From Corynebacterium pseudopelargi (lineage in GTDB: Bacteria; Actinomycetota; Actinomycetes; Mycobacteriales; Mycobacteriaceae): 64,000 bases of DNA. The notes beneath the pieces are model-generated. The model was not told the DNA's origin. It was given only the letters and a program-made list of their open reading frames with translations, and did not search any database. The stretch lies in NCBI RefSeq assembly GCF_003814005.1, contig NZ_CP033898.1, positions 2,108,001 through 2,172,000 on the forward strand, written 5' to 3'. Both the position numbers and the translations under genes were made by a program. Shown in pieces: positions 8,584-17,586 of this stretch; positions within the stretch are counted from its first letter, which is position 1, and every line of letters starts with the position of its first letter.

Positions 8584-9528
8584 ATGCCACCGATCAACGC
8601 CACCAGCCAAAGGCTCGCCGGTGAGGCATCCGCAGCACTGGCCGCCGCCGAACTATTCGATCTAGACCTCAAAGACTACGCATCAGGGCTTGATTCAGTC
8701 AGCGGAGCGCTCGAAGCCGCAGGCTCCTCTCGCATCAGTATCCCAGACCCCAATATCCCCCAAGATGTGGGTGCCGCGGCCTTCTTCGATATTGATAACA
8801 CCCTCATCCAAGGCTCCTCCCTCGCCGTGTTTTTTATGGAGCTTGCCAAACGCCGCTTTTTTAAGATCAGCGAGATCCTGCCCGTTGCCTGGAAACAGGC
8901 CAAGTATCGTCTCACCGGTGCAGAAAACGCCCAAGATGTAGCCAAAGGGCGCGAACAGGCACTGGAATTTGTCAAAGGACGCGAAGTAGCCGAGCTCGTG
9001 CGCTTGTGCGAGGAGATCGTTGATTCAAATATGAGCGAAAAGCTCTGGCCAGGCACCAAGGCCTTGGCCGATCAGCACCTCGCCCAAGGCCAGCAAGTGT
9101 GGCTCGTCTCGGCAACCCCGGTGCAGCTAGCCCAGGTGCTGGCACAGCGCCTCGGATTTACCGGCGCACTGGGCACGGTGGCAGAAGTAAAAGATGGCCG
9201 CTTTACCGGCAAGCTGGTGGGCGATATTTTGCACGGCCCGGGCAAACGCCACGCCGTGGCAGCACTCGCCACCCTTGAGCAGCTCGACCTGAGCCGCTGC
9301 ACCGCCTACTCCGATTCCGTCAACGACGTGCCCATGTTATCCATGGTTGGCACCGCCGTTGCTGTAAATCCTGATCGCAAACTGCGCAAAGAAGCAATGA
9401 TGCGCGGCTGGGAAATCCGCGATTATCGCAGCCTACGCAAGGCGGTGCGTGCCTATGGAGCCCCAGCCCTTGCCACCGCAGCCCTGAGCTTAAGCGGCTG
9501 GAAGTACAGCCGGCGCAGCAAGCGCTAA
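8584..9528 (+). CDS. HAD-superfamily IB hydrolase, SerB-like phosphatase
   Basis: The phosphatase nucleophile motif is [18 protein letters not shown] is motif II and [13 protein letters not shown] is the metal-binding motif III. These define the HAD-IB subfamily that includes phosphoserine phosphatase. The substrate is not settled; mycobacterial Rv0505c (SerB1) is the likely counterpart. The open frame extends far upstream over the divergent gene. The ATG at 8584 follows GAGGA at a spacing of seven and gives 314 residues, so I choose it; the ATG at 8542 is an alternative without a ribosome-binding site. The C-terminus holds a hydrophobic helix and an Arg/Lys-rich end, which suggests membrane association. 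It converges on the DsbA-like gene with a 19-bp gap. Confidence 0.88.
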   Translation: MPPINATSQRLAGEASAALAAAELFDLDLKDYASGLDSVSGALEAAGSSRISIPDPNIPQDVGAAAFFDIDNTLIQGSSLAVFFMELAKRRFFKISEILPVAWKQAKYRLTGAENAQDVAKGREQALEFVKGREVAELVRLCEEIVDSNMSEKLWPGTKALADQHLAQGQQVWLVSATPVQLAQVLAQRLGFTGALGTVAEVKDGRFTGKLVGDILHGPGKRHAVAALATLEQLDLSRCTAYSDSVNDVPMLSMVGTAVAVNPDRKLRKEAMMRGWEIRDYRSLRKAVRAYGAPALATAALSLSGWKYSRRSKR

Positions 9529-9547
9529 ACCGAAAGGCGCGCTTAGC

Positions 9548-10429
9548 TTATTGCTGCTGCTGTACCTTCTGCAGTTCTTGGTCAATCGCGCGCATGAACA
9601 CATCAAGCGGCTGCGCACCAGAGATATATTGCTCCCCCACCACAAAGGCCGGGGTGCCTTGAATACCAATGGAAGCCCCATAGCGCTTGGCCTGCTCAAT
9701 TACCTCGTCATAGGTGCCATCGCTGGCCTGCTGGCGAAATTGCTCGATATTTGGCACGCCTGCCTGCTTGGCAAATCGCACATAATCTTCCAAGGTGAAG
9801 TTGGGGTGGCCGGAGATCTCGGCGGTGGATTGATAGAACGCACGGCGGAATGCATCGAATTTTCCTTGTGCAGCAGCGGCGCGACCAGCCTTGGCGGCAG
9901 CTTCTGCCGCCGGGCCGTTGACCGGCATATCGTTCCACTCGATCCTGACTAAGCCGCGATCAACATACTCTTTGATCAACGCCGGCTCAGTGTTATTCGA
10001 CCATTGGCTGCAATAGGGGCATTCGAAGTCCGAGAATTCTGCAATCACCACCGGGGCATCCACTGCACCGATAGCGAAGGGATCTTGTGGGTTACGGCGG
10101 TGAACATTGCGCACATCCTCAGCACTCTTGATAGGTGCTTTGGGTCCAAAGATGCTGGCATCATAACTGCCATCTGCCAAGGGTTCAGGGCCATCCAGAC
10201 CCTGGGTGCCTGGGGTGACTTCCTGCCTGATGTTCGGGTTGGCAAGTACCGGCAGCGATTGATCAGATGAAGCCTGGCCATCCTCGCCTTGAGCACTTTC
10301 AGTCGCTGTTTGCTGGGATTGCTCATTGCTTGAGCGCGCACCAATGAAATAGGCGCCGCCGGCTACGGCAAGGACTAAGGCGAGCACTAACGCTAAGAGG
10401 CGAGGTGAAACGCTTGAACGCTGGGTCAT
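9548..10429 (-). CDS. Membrane-anchored DsbA-family thiol-disulfide protein
   Basis: The 293-residue protein has an N-terminal hydrophobic anchor (about 10-32) and a Gln/Ser-rich linker. A DsbA-type thioredoxin domain follows, with FECPYCSQWS (active-site CxxC) and GIQGTPAFVVG (cis-proline). It should face outside the membrane and oxidise or isomerise disulfides in exported proteins. The tandem lipoproteins at 17.6-19.2 kb each have two further conserved cysteines, so they are plausible substrates, but that is inference. It is a single-gene unit, convergent with the HAD phosphatase and followed by no other minus-strand gene for 1.2 kb. Confidence 0.9.
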   Translation of the reverse strand: MTQRSSVSPRLLALVLALVLAVAGGAYFIGARSSNEQSQQTATESAQGEDGQASSDQSLPVLANPNIRQEVTPGTQGLDGPEPLADGSYDASIFGPKAPIKSAEDVRNVHRRNPQDPFAIGAVDAPVVIAEFSDFECPYCSQWSNNTEPALIKEYVDRGLVRIEWNDMPVNGPAAEAAAKAGRAAAAQGKFDAFRRAFYQSTAEISGHPNFTLEDYVRFAKQAGVPNIEQFRQQASDGTYDEVIEQAKRYGASIGIQGTPAFVVGEQYISGAQPLDVFMRAIDQELQKVQQQQ

Positions 10430-10486
10430 AAGAGCAGTCTTTCTTTTTTGGGTCTAGACCAATTGCAGGGGTGATCGCAGCACAAA

Positions 10487-10524
10487 GCCGCCTAGACACC
10501 GCATCTGATCGGTGTCTAGGCGGC
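10487..10524 (-). terminator. Intrinsic terminator after the bS22 gene
   Basis: A perfect 14-bp GC-rich stem (10487-10500 with 10511-10524) with a 10-base loop lies 30 bp downstream of the bS22 stop codon. A short TTT follows in the minus direction. It separates bS22 from the DsbA-like gene. Confidence 0.8.
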
Positions 10525-10553
10525 CTGCACAATAAAGCACGAAGGCTTCAGGC

Positions 10554-10655
10554 TTACTTGCCAAGCTTTCTACGCTGCACACGGGTGCGACGCAGCAACT
10601 TGCGGTGCTTCTTCTTGGACATGCGCTTGCGGCGCTTCTTAATCACAGAACCCAT
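10554..10655 (-). CDS. Small ribosomal subunit protein bS22 (33 residues)
   Basis: This is a 33-residue, extremely basic protein starting [19 protein letters not shown] and ending RRKLGK. It appears identical or nearly so to the actinobacterial AURKAIP1/COX24-domain protein that cryo-EM of mycobacterial ribosomes placed in the 30S subunit as bS22 (Rv0500B locus). It is too short for most gene callers. The ATG at 10655 is preceded by AAAGGGGAC. Its neighbours, an excisionase-type HTH protein and proC, match the mycobacterial order. Confidence 0.95.
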
Positions 10656-11062
10656 GAATCGGTCCCCTTTACAAAATTCGTTGGTGTACGTACTTCCCTG
10701 TCGGCGTTCGCATGCGAGATTCGATCAACGATCACATCTACGTTTTCGCGGTTGAAGTGCACATTCTTCCGCTGCATGAACACCTCAAGCGTGGTCTAGC
10801 TGATCAAGACGGGCTTGACTAGACTGCCGCCGAGGCGGCGCCGACACGAATGCGAACCATCATACCGGCGAGCTTTCGCCCTGCCCAAATCGCCACCTGA
10901 GTTTCATCGTTCACTCGAAGCACAAAACCCCCAGGGAGGCACCGGCTTATAAGCGCGAAGCCTCACGGTACTTCGCGCCCTTGGTGCCACCAAGGGGGAT
11001 GTGTGAAAAGTGAAAGAACCTCTAGCTAGTGCTAGCTGTTGGCCATAAAGGCAACACAGCTA
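10656..11062. other. Intergenic region with stacked hairpins between the HTH gene and bS22
   Basis: This is 407 bp without a credible gene. It holds a GC hairpin at 10826-10839 (GCCGCC GA GGCGGC). An 8-bp stem at 10953-10978 (GCGCGAAG with CTTCGCGC) follows, and it abuts an 8-9-bp stem at 10978-10996 (CCCTTGGTG and its complement). The last two could end transcription from the HTH gene or shape a long bS22 leader. No T-run makes either a clear terminator. Confidence 0.5.
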
Positions 11063-11254
11063 CTAGCCCACCTCGTAGTAGGAGGCGTCTAAATACTCGT
11101 TCACCGCTTTTTCATGGACGCGGAAGCTGCGTCCCACGCGCACGGCCGGCAGTTCGCCAGAGTGGACGAGTCGGTACACGGTCATTTTGGACACTCGCAT
11201 GATCTCTGCGACTTCCGCAACCGTTAGAAAGGTCCCGTTTTCTTCTCTTGCCAT
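11063..11254 (-). CDS. Excisionase/MerR-type helix-turn-helix DNA-binding protein
   Basis: The 63-residue protein is a single winged-helix domain: FLTVAEVAEIMRVSKMTVYR, then LVHSGELPAVRVGRSFRV. This is the excisionase-family HTH found in the BldC-like and Rv0500A-type proteins of actinobacteria. The position next to bS22 and proC is the same as for Rv0500A, so it is a resident regulator and not a phage excisionase. Its targets are unknown. The divergent region upstream carries no gene for about 380 bp. Confidence 0.88.
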   Translation of the reverse strand: MAREENGTFLTVAEVAEIMRVSKMTVYRLVHSGELPAVRVGRSFRVHEKAVNEYLDASYYEVG

Positions 11255-11483
11255 AGTTATATCTACCCTTCAGCTCGTGGCGCGCTGTAGGCTTCCCCTC
11301 CCACAGAACGGACACGCACGTGCTTGCATAAGCTTAGCGTGAACTGTGTTGCGCTTGCGACTTAGGTGAAAAGAAGAAACGCAATCGTCTCGTGAGTCAC
11401 ATGAGAAAACACTAAAAGCACAGTACACAGAAGTTTCTTTGTTGCCAGCTTCAACAGAGTCTGAAGTAGAACTTAAAAGAAAA

Positions 11484-11513
11484 GGGGTAACGCCCCCTTC
11501 GGAGCGCTACCCC
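11484..11513 (-). terminator. Intrinsic terminator downstream of proC
   Basis: On the minus strand GGGGTAGCGC pairs with GCGTTACCCC (one mismatch) around a 10-base loop, followed by TTTTCTTTT. This ends the proC transcript after it has passed the 16-bp repeats. The rest of the 11255-11633 gap shows only a promoter-like AT-rich stretch near 11400 and no gene. Confidence 0.8.
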
Positions 11514-11558
11514 AGCACCAGGGCCAGAAAGCCCCGCGCACAGCCGCAGCACCTTAAC

Positions 11559-11622
11559 AACCCGGCACCGCAGCAACCCGGTACCGCAGCAACCCGGCAC
11601 CTCAACAACCCGGCGCCGCAGC
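11559..11622. repeat. Four tandem 16-bp repeats in the proC 3' region
   Basis: The unit AACCCGGCACCGCAGC is repeated four times end to end (11559, 11575, 11591 and 11607) with one to three changes per copy; a degenerate fifth copy may precede them. They lie between the proC stop codon and its terminator, so they would be in the 3' untranslated RNA. A plus-strand frame through them encodes a Pro/Gln/Asn repeat but has no other support as a gene. Confidence 0.85.
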
Positions 11623-11633
11623 ACTACAGCGTC

Positions 11634-12443
11634 TTATTGCTTGCTCATCTCAGCATTGCGCTTGGCTGCAGCCTCGGTGGCCCGGTACATCATGCCGCGC
11701 AACCCCGATTCCTCTAAAGAACGCACAGCAGCGATCGTGGTGCCTCCTGGCGAGCAGACATTGCCGCGCAACTGCGCCGGTTCTTCGTCTGTTTCCTGCA
11801 GCATCGCTGCGGCACCATAAATCGAGTTGATGGCCAGCTTTTTCGCCACTTCTCGCTTGAGGCCAAGTTGGACACCGGCATCGATCATGGACTCTACAAA
11901 GAGGAAGAGATACGCAGGAGAAGAGCCTGACATGGCAATCACAGCATCCATGTCGGATTCTGCGATCACTTCAACTGCACCGACGGTCTGCAGCAGCTTT
12001 CGTACCTGCTCGATGCTTTCTTCGTCGCTAAAACGGCCCGGCGCGATGGCCGAGGTTCCCTTGCCCACCAGCATGGGCGTATTCGGCATCACGCGAAGTA
12101 CCGGGGTGCCTGCTGCCATGACTTCTTCGATGCTTGCGTTGGTCACGCCGGCAGCCATGGATACGACGATGGTGGAGTCATTATTGTCCACGGCCTCGGC
12201 GATCTCATCGGCCACCTTGACCAGCACATTTGGCTTCACGCACAAGAAAACCACGTCAACGCCATCGACTGCCTGGGCGTTATCGTTAAACGGCACGATG
12301 CAGTATTGCTCTTTGAGCTCTTGGCTGCGTTCGCTGCGACGATTCGCCACGTGGATTTTCTTCGGATTCATCCCGCCGGAGATCAGGCCAGCAACAAGCG
12401 CCTCGCCGATCTTGCCGCCTCCGATGATTGCAACAGTAGACAT
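11634..12443 (-). CDS. proC: Pyrroline-5-carboxylate reductase
   Basis: This enzyme reduces pyrroline-5-carboxylate to proline with NADPH. The N-terminal Rossmann motif is AIIGGGKIGEALVAGL. PNVLVKVADEI and VMPNTPMLVGKG belong to the nucleotide-binding domain, and AMSGSSPAYLFLFVESMIDAGV and QLRGNVCSPGGTTIAAVRSLEE are the C-terminal family signature. The open frame extends 24 codons further upstream, but the ATG at 12443 gives 269 residues, the family length. The position next to the HTH and bS22 genes matches mycobacteria. Confidence 0.97.
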   Translation of the reverse strand: MSTVAIIGGGKIGEALVAGLISGGMNPKKIHVANRRSERSQELKEQYCIVPFNDNAQAVDGVDVVFLCVKPNVLVKVADEIAEAVDNNDSTIVVSMAAGVTNASIEEVMAAGTPVLRVMPNTPMLVGKGTSAIAPGRFSDEESIEQVRKLLQTVGAVEVIAESDMDAVIAMSGSSPAYLFLFVESMIDAGVQLGLKREVAKKLAINSIYGAAAMLQETDEEPAQLRGNVCSPGGTTIAAVRSLEESGLRGMMYRATEAAAKRNAEMSKQ

Positions 12444-12485
12444 GCGCCCTAGATTGCCACTGCGAAAGCGTTGAAACAAACGAAA

Positions 12486-12515
12486 GTGGCCTGCCTCCAA
12501 CTCGAAGCAGGCCAC
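12486..12515 (-). terminator. Intrinsic terminator of the 12.5-14.6 kb unit
   Basis: A 9-bp stem (GTGGCCTGC with GCAGGCCAC) with a 12-base loop, followed on the minus strand by TTTCGTTTGTTT, lies just after the acidic membrane protein gene. Confidence 0.75.
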
Positions 12516-12533
12516 CGACAGGGCGTAGAAGCG

Positions 12534-13646
12534 CTAGACAATCAGCGCTGGCCCGAAGGTCAGTACCAATCCCACCAGGGCGGATAGCCCCATGCTGAAC
12601 TTATCGCTGGCGGTACGAAGCGCATGTACCACGCCCACCATCGCGCCGGTTACGGCAAGGGCGAGCACGCTCACGAGCCACTTATTCATCGAACCCCAGA
12701 GCATCTGGAAACCGAAGAAGATCACCGCGCCAAGCACGATGCCCACCAGCGCCATCAGGATGACTGCGCCGATGGAAATCTTCTCATTCGCTGCGGCCTC
12801 TTCGTCGTAGGCTGCGGCCAGGGCTTCGTCGTCAAGCTCTTCTTCCTCGACGTCTTCTTGTACCTGACGGATCACGTTGGTGTCTTCGGCATCGTGCTGC
12901 GGGCGCACGGGCTCGCGCACTTCCTTGATCACCGTGGTTTCTTCAGCGTCGGTGCCGAGGCGCTGCTGCAGAAGCTCGGGCTCTTCCTGCAAGGGTTGCT
13001 CGGGAGCGGGCTGATCAAAGTGCTCCTCATATTCCTTGTCAAACGCCGGCGTGGGCTCTTCAAGGGCCTCTTCGGCGCTTGCCTGCGGCACTGCCTGCGC
13101 GGGGAAGGAGCCGGTGGTCAGCTGCACTGGATCCTTTTCATCCACCACTGCCAAGGAAATATCGCTTTCCTTGCTGGCTTCTTGGGAGGCAGGCACATCG
13201 GTTGCATCTGCCTCGGCGTCTTCATCCGGGACGTCAACAGCCAAAGGCGCATCGTGGTCTTCTTCCGGGTCCTCCTTGGGCTGTGCTCCAAGGGGCTGGG
13301 ATACGACGTCCGATTGATCATCGGTGGGCACTTCGCTTTGCTCCACACCAAGGGGGCTTGGCTGCTGCTCCTCGGCAGAGGTATCGCGATCCACATCCAA
13401 GGGGTCTTGTGAAGTGGTGGGTTCTGCGTCGGGGCGATTGTCGTGCTCGGCGTCGATGGGCACATTGGAGTGCCGTGATTCGGTGGGCTTGGAGGCAACC
13501 TTGGGAATGTTGCCCGTCAGCTCAGCTACGGAAATGCCGCCTTCTTCAAGGCTGCGGCGACGACGGCGACGCGGGGTTTTGGAGCTGTCGTCCGAACCGC
13601 CCGAACGCGCTAGCAGTTCGGCGACGGTGAGTTGCTTATCGCTCAT
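12534..13646 (-). CDS. Acidic membrane protein of unknown function (Rv0497-like)
   Basis: The 370-residue product starts MSDKQLTVAELLARSGG, then has an Arg cluster and GGISVAELTGNIPKV. A long Glu/Asp/Gln-rich disordered stretch (about 50-285) and two or three C-terminal membrane helices (about 293-318 and 323-370) follow. The two short N-terminal motifs and the layout match the conserved actinobacterial membrane protein Rv0497. The long acidic region is probably cytoplasmic. The gene starts 5 bp after the Ppx/GppA stop codon and so shares its transcript. No function is assigned. Confidence 0.8.
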   Translation of the reverse strand: MSDKQLTVAELLARSGGSDDSSKTPRRRRRRSLEEGGISVAELTGNIPKVASKPTESRHSNVPIDAEHDNRPDAEPTTSQDPLDVDRDTSAEEQQPSPLGVEQSEVPTDDQSDVVSQPLGAQPKEDPEEDHDAPLAVDVPDEDAEADATDVPASQEASKESDISLAVVDEKDPVQLTTGSFPAQAVPQASAEEALEEPTPAFDKEYEEHFDQPAPEQPLQEEPELLQQRLGTDAEETTVIKEVREPVRPQHDAEDTNVIRQVQEDVEEEELDDEALAAAYDEEAAANEKISIGAVILMALVGIVLGAVIFFGFQMLWGSMNKWLVSVLALAVTGAMVGVVHALRTASDKFSMGLSALVGLVLTFGPALIV

Positions 13647-13651
13647 TGCTC

Positions 13652-14617
13652 CTATTTACCTCCTCGGTCTTGTGACCGGGTCGTCTGTGGGGCCATGCCC
13701 TGTTCGAGGCGACGAAGGATTACTCCCTCACGCAACGCCCAAGGACAAATCTCAATTCTTTCGAGTTCGAGCGCACGCATCGCAGCTTCGGCCACGAGGG
13801 CGCCAGCGACGATCTGATGCGATCGATTCGAACTCACTCCTTCTAATTCTGCCCTGTCTGCCGCTGTCATGCGAGAAATGAAGGCGATTAATTGTCTCAA
13901 ACCCGCCGCAGTGAGTTCTCTTTGCACATACAAACCGGCCGAAGATGGGGCAGATCCGGTGAGTCGTGCCAGGGTACGGAAGGTTTTTGAAGTTGCAGCC
14001 GCGCGCCACTTAGGCCCATAGGCCCGCAATGCTTTTGCTGGCTCATCCAACTCGGCATCAATGTAGTCGCGCAATAAATTGATCTTTTTACGCGAAGGCG
14101 GATCAGTTTCAAACCAATTATGCGTCAGGCGCGCTGCACCCAAATCCAAGGAGTAGGCGGCATCGGGGGCTTCTTCGGTGCCACACGACATCTCCAGGGA
14201 ACCGCCGCCAATATCGAGGTTGACAATGCGCCCAGCAGACCAGCCATACCAGCGTCGCACTGCCAGGAAGGTCAGTCGCGCCTCGTCGGTGCCGGATAAG
14301 ATTTCTAGGCGCACCCCAGTTTCTTCTTCTACATGGTCGAGCACCGCATCGGCATTGGTGGCAGAACGCACCGCCGAGGTGGCAAAGGACATCAGCTCTT
14401 CGCAGCCGAGCTGCTCTGCCACGCCCTTGGCTTCTTCTACAAAGCTGGTGAGCTTCTTTATTCCCTTATCACTTAAGGCCCCGTCTTTATCCAGGTACTC
14501 CACCAGCTTTAGCGTGGTTTTCCAATCGCTCATGGGGCTTGGCTGGCCGCCCTGCTTGGCGTCCACCGCTACCATATGAACGGTATTGCTTCCCACGTCC
14601 AATACACCTAATCGCAC
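13652..14617 (-). CDS. Ppx/GppA-family phosphatase
   Basis: The protein belongs to the exopolyphosphatase/guanosine pentaphosphatase family in the sugar-kinase/Hsp70 ATPase fold. GVLDVGSNTVHMVAVD is the phosphate-1 motif, and IVNLDIGGGSLEMS is the phosphate-2 motif. ATSAVRSATNAD lies between them. It probably removes phosphate from polyphosphate or pppGpp. The frame opens at an ATG at 14656, but the GTG at 14617 begins at the conserved RLGVLDVGSNT and is preceded at six bases by TACGCT, a -10-like hexamer that would fit a leaderless transcript. From there it is 321 residues, close to the Rv0496 length. It is divergent from the cysteine-cluster gene. Confidence 0.88.
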   Translation of the reverse strand: MRLGVLDVGSNTVHMVAVDAKQGGQPSPMSDWKTTLKLVEYLDKDGALSDKGIKKLTSFVEEAKGVAEQLGCEELMSFATSAVRSATNADAVLDHVEEETGVRLEILSGTDEARLTFLAVRRWYGWSAGRIVNLDIGGGSLEMSCGTEEAPDAAYSLDLGAARLTHNWFETDPPSRKKINLLRDYIDAELDEPAKALRAYGPKWRAAATSKTFRTLARLTGSAPSSAGLYVQRELTAAGLRQLIAFISRMTAADRAELEGVSSNRSHQIVAGALVAEAAMRALELERIEICPWALREGVILRRLEQGMAPQTTRSQDRGGK

Positions 14618-14679
14618 GGTTTTAGCGTAGACGGTATAGCGTAATTCCGTATGCATCGCCCCCGAAAAGTTTGGTATTT

Positions 14680-15561
14680 ATGCCTCGCGTGAATTTGGGT
14701 TTCCCCTCCAATAGTGCCGCCGCGGCCTCCATTGCCCGCGGTGATGAATTGCCGCATGATTTCCCGCGCGAGTGGTTCGAATTCACCCACCCCGAAGATC
14801 CACTGCACCAGATCAGCATCGACCTGACCTGGGTAGAATCCACCTATGCCTGCGGTTTTGGCACGAGCCGCTGCCGGGGCATCGATGCCGCGCTCCCCGA
14901 GGTGGGGTGCTGCACCCACGGCGCTTTTTTAAGTGATGAACAGGATCGCTCCCAGCTTTTCGACGCCGTGCAGCGCATGCCGAAGCGTTTTTGGCAGTAC
15001 CACCAGGATGTGGGTGCCGAAGAACTCGAACCCTGGCTGGAGTGGGATGAACTAGACAATGACGAAGGCGAACCAGAGCCAGCATTAAAAACGAAGATTG
15101 TGCACGGGGCCTGTATTTTTGCCAACCGCCACGGCTGGCCTACCGGGGCTGGGTGCGCCTTGCACCAGTGGGCGCTGGCCGAGGGCGAAGACCTCACCGT
15201 GGTCAAACCAGAGGTGTGCTGGCAGCTTCCTCTGCGCAGGCTGGAGGCCTATGAGGAACGCGCCGATGGCCAGGAGATTTTAAGAACCACCATCACCGAG
15301 TACGAGCGCCGCGGCTGGGGCAATGGTGGCGAGGATTTTGATTGGTACTGCACCACCGATGCCCGTTGCCATGCCAACGCCGAGCCGATCTGGCGAAGCC
15401 ACGAGGCGGAATTACGCGCCTTGCTCGGCGATAGCGCCTACGCGGTGCTTGCCCAGCATTGCCAAGCACGCGAGCAGATGGTCAATGCCCACCCCCAGGC
15501 ATTTGCCCGGCACCCGGCGAGCCTTAAAGCTCAAACTTATAGCCAAGACCGCGCACAGTAA
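14680..15561 (+). CDS. Conserved cysteine-cluster protein (DUF3109/Rv0495c-like)
   Basis: The protein is 293 residues from the ATG at 14680. Cysteines recur in conserved-looking contexts: [54 protein letters not shown] and [10 protein letters not shown]. The HGACIF, CALH and KPEVC series resembles the metal- or Fe-S-binding cysteine clusters of the DUF3109/YkgJ group. Rv0495c, which lies between ppx and regX3 in M. tuberculosis, is the likely counterpart. No catalytic role is known to me. There is no clear ribosome-binding site. The last 38 bp overlap the convergent 3' end of regX3. Confidence 0.75.
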   Translation: MPRVNLGFPSNSAAAASIARGDELPHDFPREWFEFTHPEDPLHQISIDLTWVESTYACGFGTSRCRGIDAALPEVGCCTHGAFLSDEQDRSQLFDAVQRMPKRFWQYHQDVGAEELEPWLEWDELDNDEGEPEPALKTKIVHGACIFANRHGWPTGAGCALHQWALAEGEDLTVVKPEVCWQLPLRRLEAYEERADGQEILRTTITEYERRGWGNGGEDFDWYCTTDARCHANAEPIWRSHEAELRALLGDSAYAVLAQHCQAREQMVNAHPQAFARHPASLKAQTYSQDRAQ

Positions 15562-16210
15562 CGAGGTTGCGTGGCGATTTCGGCTCCAGTTCTACCTTGG
15601 AGCGCAGGCGCTTGATGTGCACGTCCAGGGTTTTGGTATCGCCTACATAATCGGCACCCCAGATGCGGTCGATGAGCTGGCCGCGAGTGAGCACTCGCCC
15701 GGCGTTGCGCAGCAAATACTCCAAGAGATCAAACTCTTTGAGCGGCATCTGCACCGGTTCGCCATCCACGGTGACGGTGTGGCGCTCTACGTCCATGCGC
15801 ACGCGGCCGCCTTCGAGGATCTGCTCGTCTTCTTCCTCATACACCGGCTCGCCACCGCGGCGCAGCACGGCACGCACGCGGGCGATCAGCTCGCGTGAAG
15901 AATAGGGCTTGGTTACATAATCATCGGCGCCGAGCTCGAGGCCGACTACCTTGTCAATCTCGGAGTCGCGGGCCGTCACCATAATCACTGGGACTTGTGA
16001 TTCCGCCCGAAGCTCGCGGCAGACATCGGTGCCGGACATGCCGGGCAGCATGAGGTCGAGTAAGACGATGTCGATGTCGTTGCTACGAAACAGCTCTAGT
16101 GCCGCAGGCCCATCGGCGGCGTGGATGACCTCAAAGCCCTCTTTGCGCAGCAAAAACGCGAGAGGGTCGGCAAGGGAGGCCTCGTCTTCAACGAGCAGAA
16201 TCGTGGTCAC
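15524..16210 (-). CDS. regX3: Response regulator RegX3 (OmpR/PhoB family)
   Basis: The 228-residue protein has a receiver domain (1-115) and a winged-helix DNA-binding domain (about 128-226). The receiver has acidic residues in LVEDEASL, the phospho-accepting Asp in [13 protein letters not shown], and Lys in [15 protein letters not shown]. It starts at a GTG that overlaps the senX3 stop codon by four bases, so the pair is translationally coupled. SenX3-RegX3 is the phosphate-responsive two-component system of actinobacteria; in corynebacteria an equivalent role is usually given to PhoSR, so the signal here is open. The 3' end overlaps the convergent gene. Confidence 0.93.
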   Translation of the reverse strand: MTTILLVEDEASLADPLAFLLRKEGFEVIHAADGPAALELFRSNDIDIVLLDLMLPGMSGTDVCRELRAESQVPVIMVTARDSEIDKVVGLELGADDYVTKPYSSRELIARVRAVLRRGGEPVYEEEDEQILEGGRVRMDVERHTVTVDGEPVQMPLKEFDLLEYLLRNAGRVLTRGQLIDRIWGADYVGDTKTLDVHIKRLRSKVELEPKSPRNLVTVRGLGYKFEL

Positions 16211-17457
16211 GACTTGTCCTTTCGTCTGACTCCCACTCTGGGAATGCTGTTTCGCAATGAACCACTCAGCCGTGGCGGCACCTCGGAGGCGATTGCTTCG
16301 TGTGCAACGGGCTGATTGCTAGCAATGGGCAACTCTAGTGTGAATGTGGAACCGGCGCCTGGCCTAGACCACAATTTGACGCTACCGCCGTGGTTTGCAG
16401 CCACATGTTTTACGATAGCTAACCCCAAGCCCGTGCCGCCGGTAGATCGGGAACGAGCTTTATCCACGCGGAAGAAGCGCTCAAATACTCGCTTTTGATC
16501 CGCCGGCGCAATGCCAATGCCGCGGTCAATCACCCGGATCAGCACCGTGGCATCGGAAACCACCTTGGTGCTCACAGAAACAGGCATCGCATTGGGCGAG
16601 TAATTAATGGCGTTACTCACCAGATTCGATAACGCGGTGATAAGCAGGTTCTTATCCCCCATCACCTGCACGCCAGTGGGTTTGGTGCGGGTGAGCTCAA
16701 TACCGGCGTTTTCTGCCGCTAGATAATTGCGCGCAATGGCCTCGTCCACCACCTCGTCGATGGCCACCGGCGCCATATCCGGCAAGGCCTCGGCTCCTTG
16801 CAATTTAGACAAGGAGATCAGCTCATTGATCATGTCGGCCAAGCGATGCGCTTCGCTTTGGAGGCGCTCGGCAAAATACGCCACCTGATCTGGGTCATCG
16901 GCGGCCTCGGTGAGCGCTTCTGCCAATAAGGCCATGCCACCGACAGGCGTTTTGAGTTCATGGGAGACATTGGCCACGAAATCTCGCCTGGCAGATTCCA
17001 TGCGCTGGCTCTCGGATTCATCGGTGGAAAAAACAACCACAAATCGATCGTCGACAAGCGAAAGGGGCTTGACCACCGCACGCACCGAAGTAATGCGACC
17101 ACCGGGGCGGCGCTGATCGGTGGCCAACTCCACGGTGTGCGTTTCTTGATCATCAAAGCACTCGGCGGCCTGCTGCCAAATATCGGGATTCAGCGAACGC
17201 TCGTGCACAATGCCCATCTCGTGGGCGGGCGTATTAGAAAGCAACACCCCACCCGAGCGGTCAATCACCGTAACTCCCGTGGGCGAACCCTGCACCGTAA
17301 GGTGAAGCACCTGGCTTACAGTGGTGACCTGATTGGCATTCAAGGTGCTGGCAGAGCGGTAGCGTCGCACTCGTTTTTGCAACCACTGAAACGCAGGTAG
17401 GGCGAGGCCGGCTACGACCACGCCCAACAGGAAAGCTGCCAGAATTGTCACTAGCAC
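16207..17457 (-). CDS. senX3: Sensor histidine kinase SenX3
   Basis: The 416-residue membrane kinase has one N-terminal membrane helix (about 1-22). A PAS-like segment (about 45-145) follows, then a dimerisation domain with FVANVSHELKTPVGGMA (phospho-accepting His), then the ATPase domain with NLVSNAINYSPN, DRGIGIAP and GGTGLGLAIVKHVAANHGG. It should phosphorylate RegX3, the next gene. The start is a GTG at 17457, or possibly the GTG at 17451. The C-terminal tail is Arg/Lys-rich. In mycobacteria gpm1 directly precedes senX3; here two lipoprotein genes separate them. Confidence 0.93.
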   Translation of the reverse strand: MLVTILAAFLLGVVVAGLALPAFQWLQKRVRRYRSASTLNANQVTTVSQVLHLTVQGSPTGVTVIDRSGGVLLSNTPAHEMGIVHERSLNPDIWQQAAECFDDQETHTVELATDQRRPGGRITSVRAVVKPLSLVDDRFVVVFSTDESESQRMESARRDFVANVSHELKTPVGGMALLAEALTEAADDPDQVAYFAERLQSEAHRLADMINELISLSKLQGAEALPDMAPVAIDEVVDEAIARNYLAAENAGIELTRTKPTGVQVMGDKNLLITALSNLVSNAINYSPNAMPVSVSTKVVSDATVLIRVIDRGIGIAPADQKRVFERFFRVDKARSRSTGGTGLGLAIVKHVAANHGGSVKLWSRPGAGSTFTLELPIASNQPVAHEAIASEVPPRLSGSLRNSIPRVGVRRKDKS

Positions 17458-17586
17458 CTCATGCTAGTGCACATCGCCTGCTTCTGCGCCCCGAACGCAC
17501 GCGCATAGCCTAGAACGCGCTGCTGCGCTGCTAGGCTCTTGCACAACACGCCTGGAAAAGGTTGAGCCTCACTCAAAGGAGATCCA

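Noticed and set aside
11439..11717. 92-codon plus-strand frame with a Pro/Gln/Asn repeat
   Set aside because: It is the translation of the 16-bp repeats plus antisense proC, and its start lies in the proC terminator region.
12624..13412. 262-codon plus-strand frame opposite the acidic membrane protein gene
   Set aside because: It is antisense to the conserved Rv0497-like gene and its composition reflects the complement of the Glu/Asp codons.
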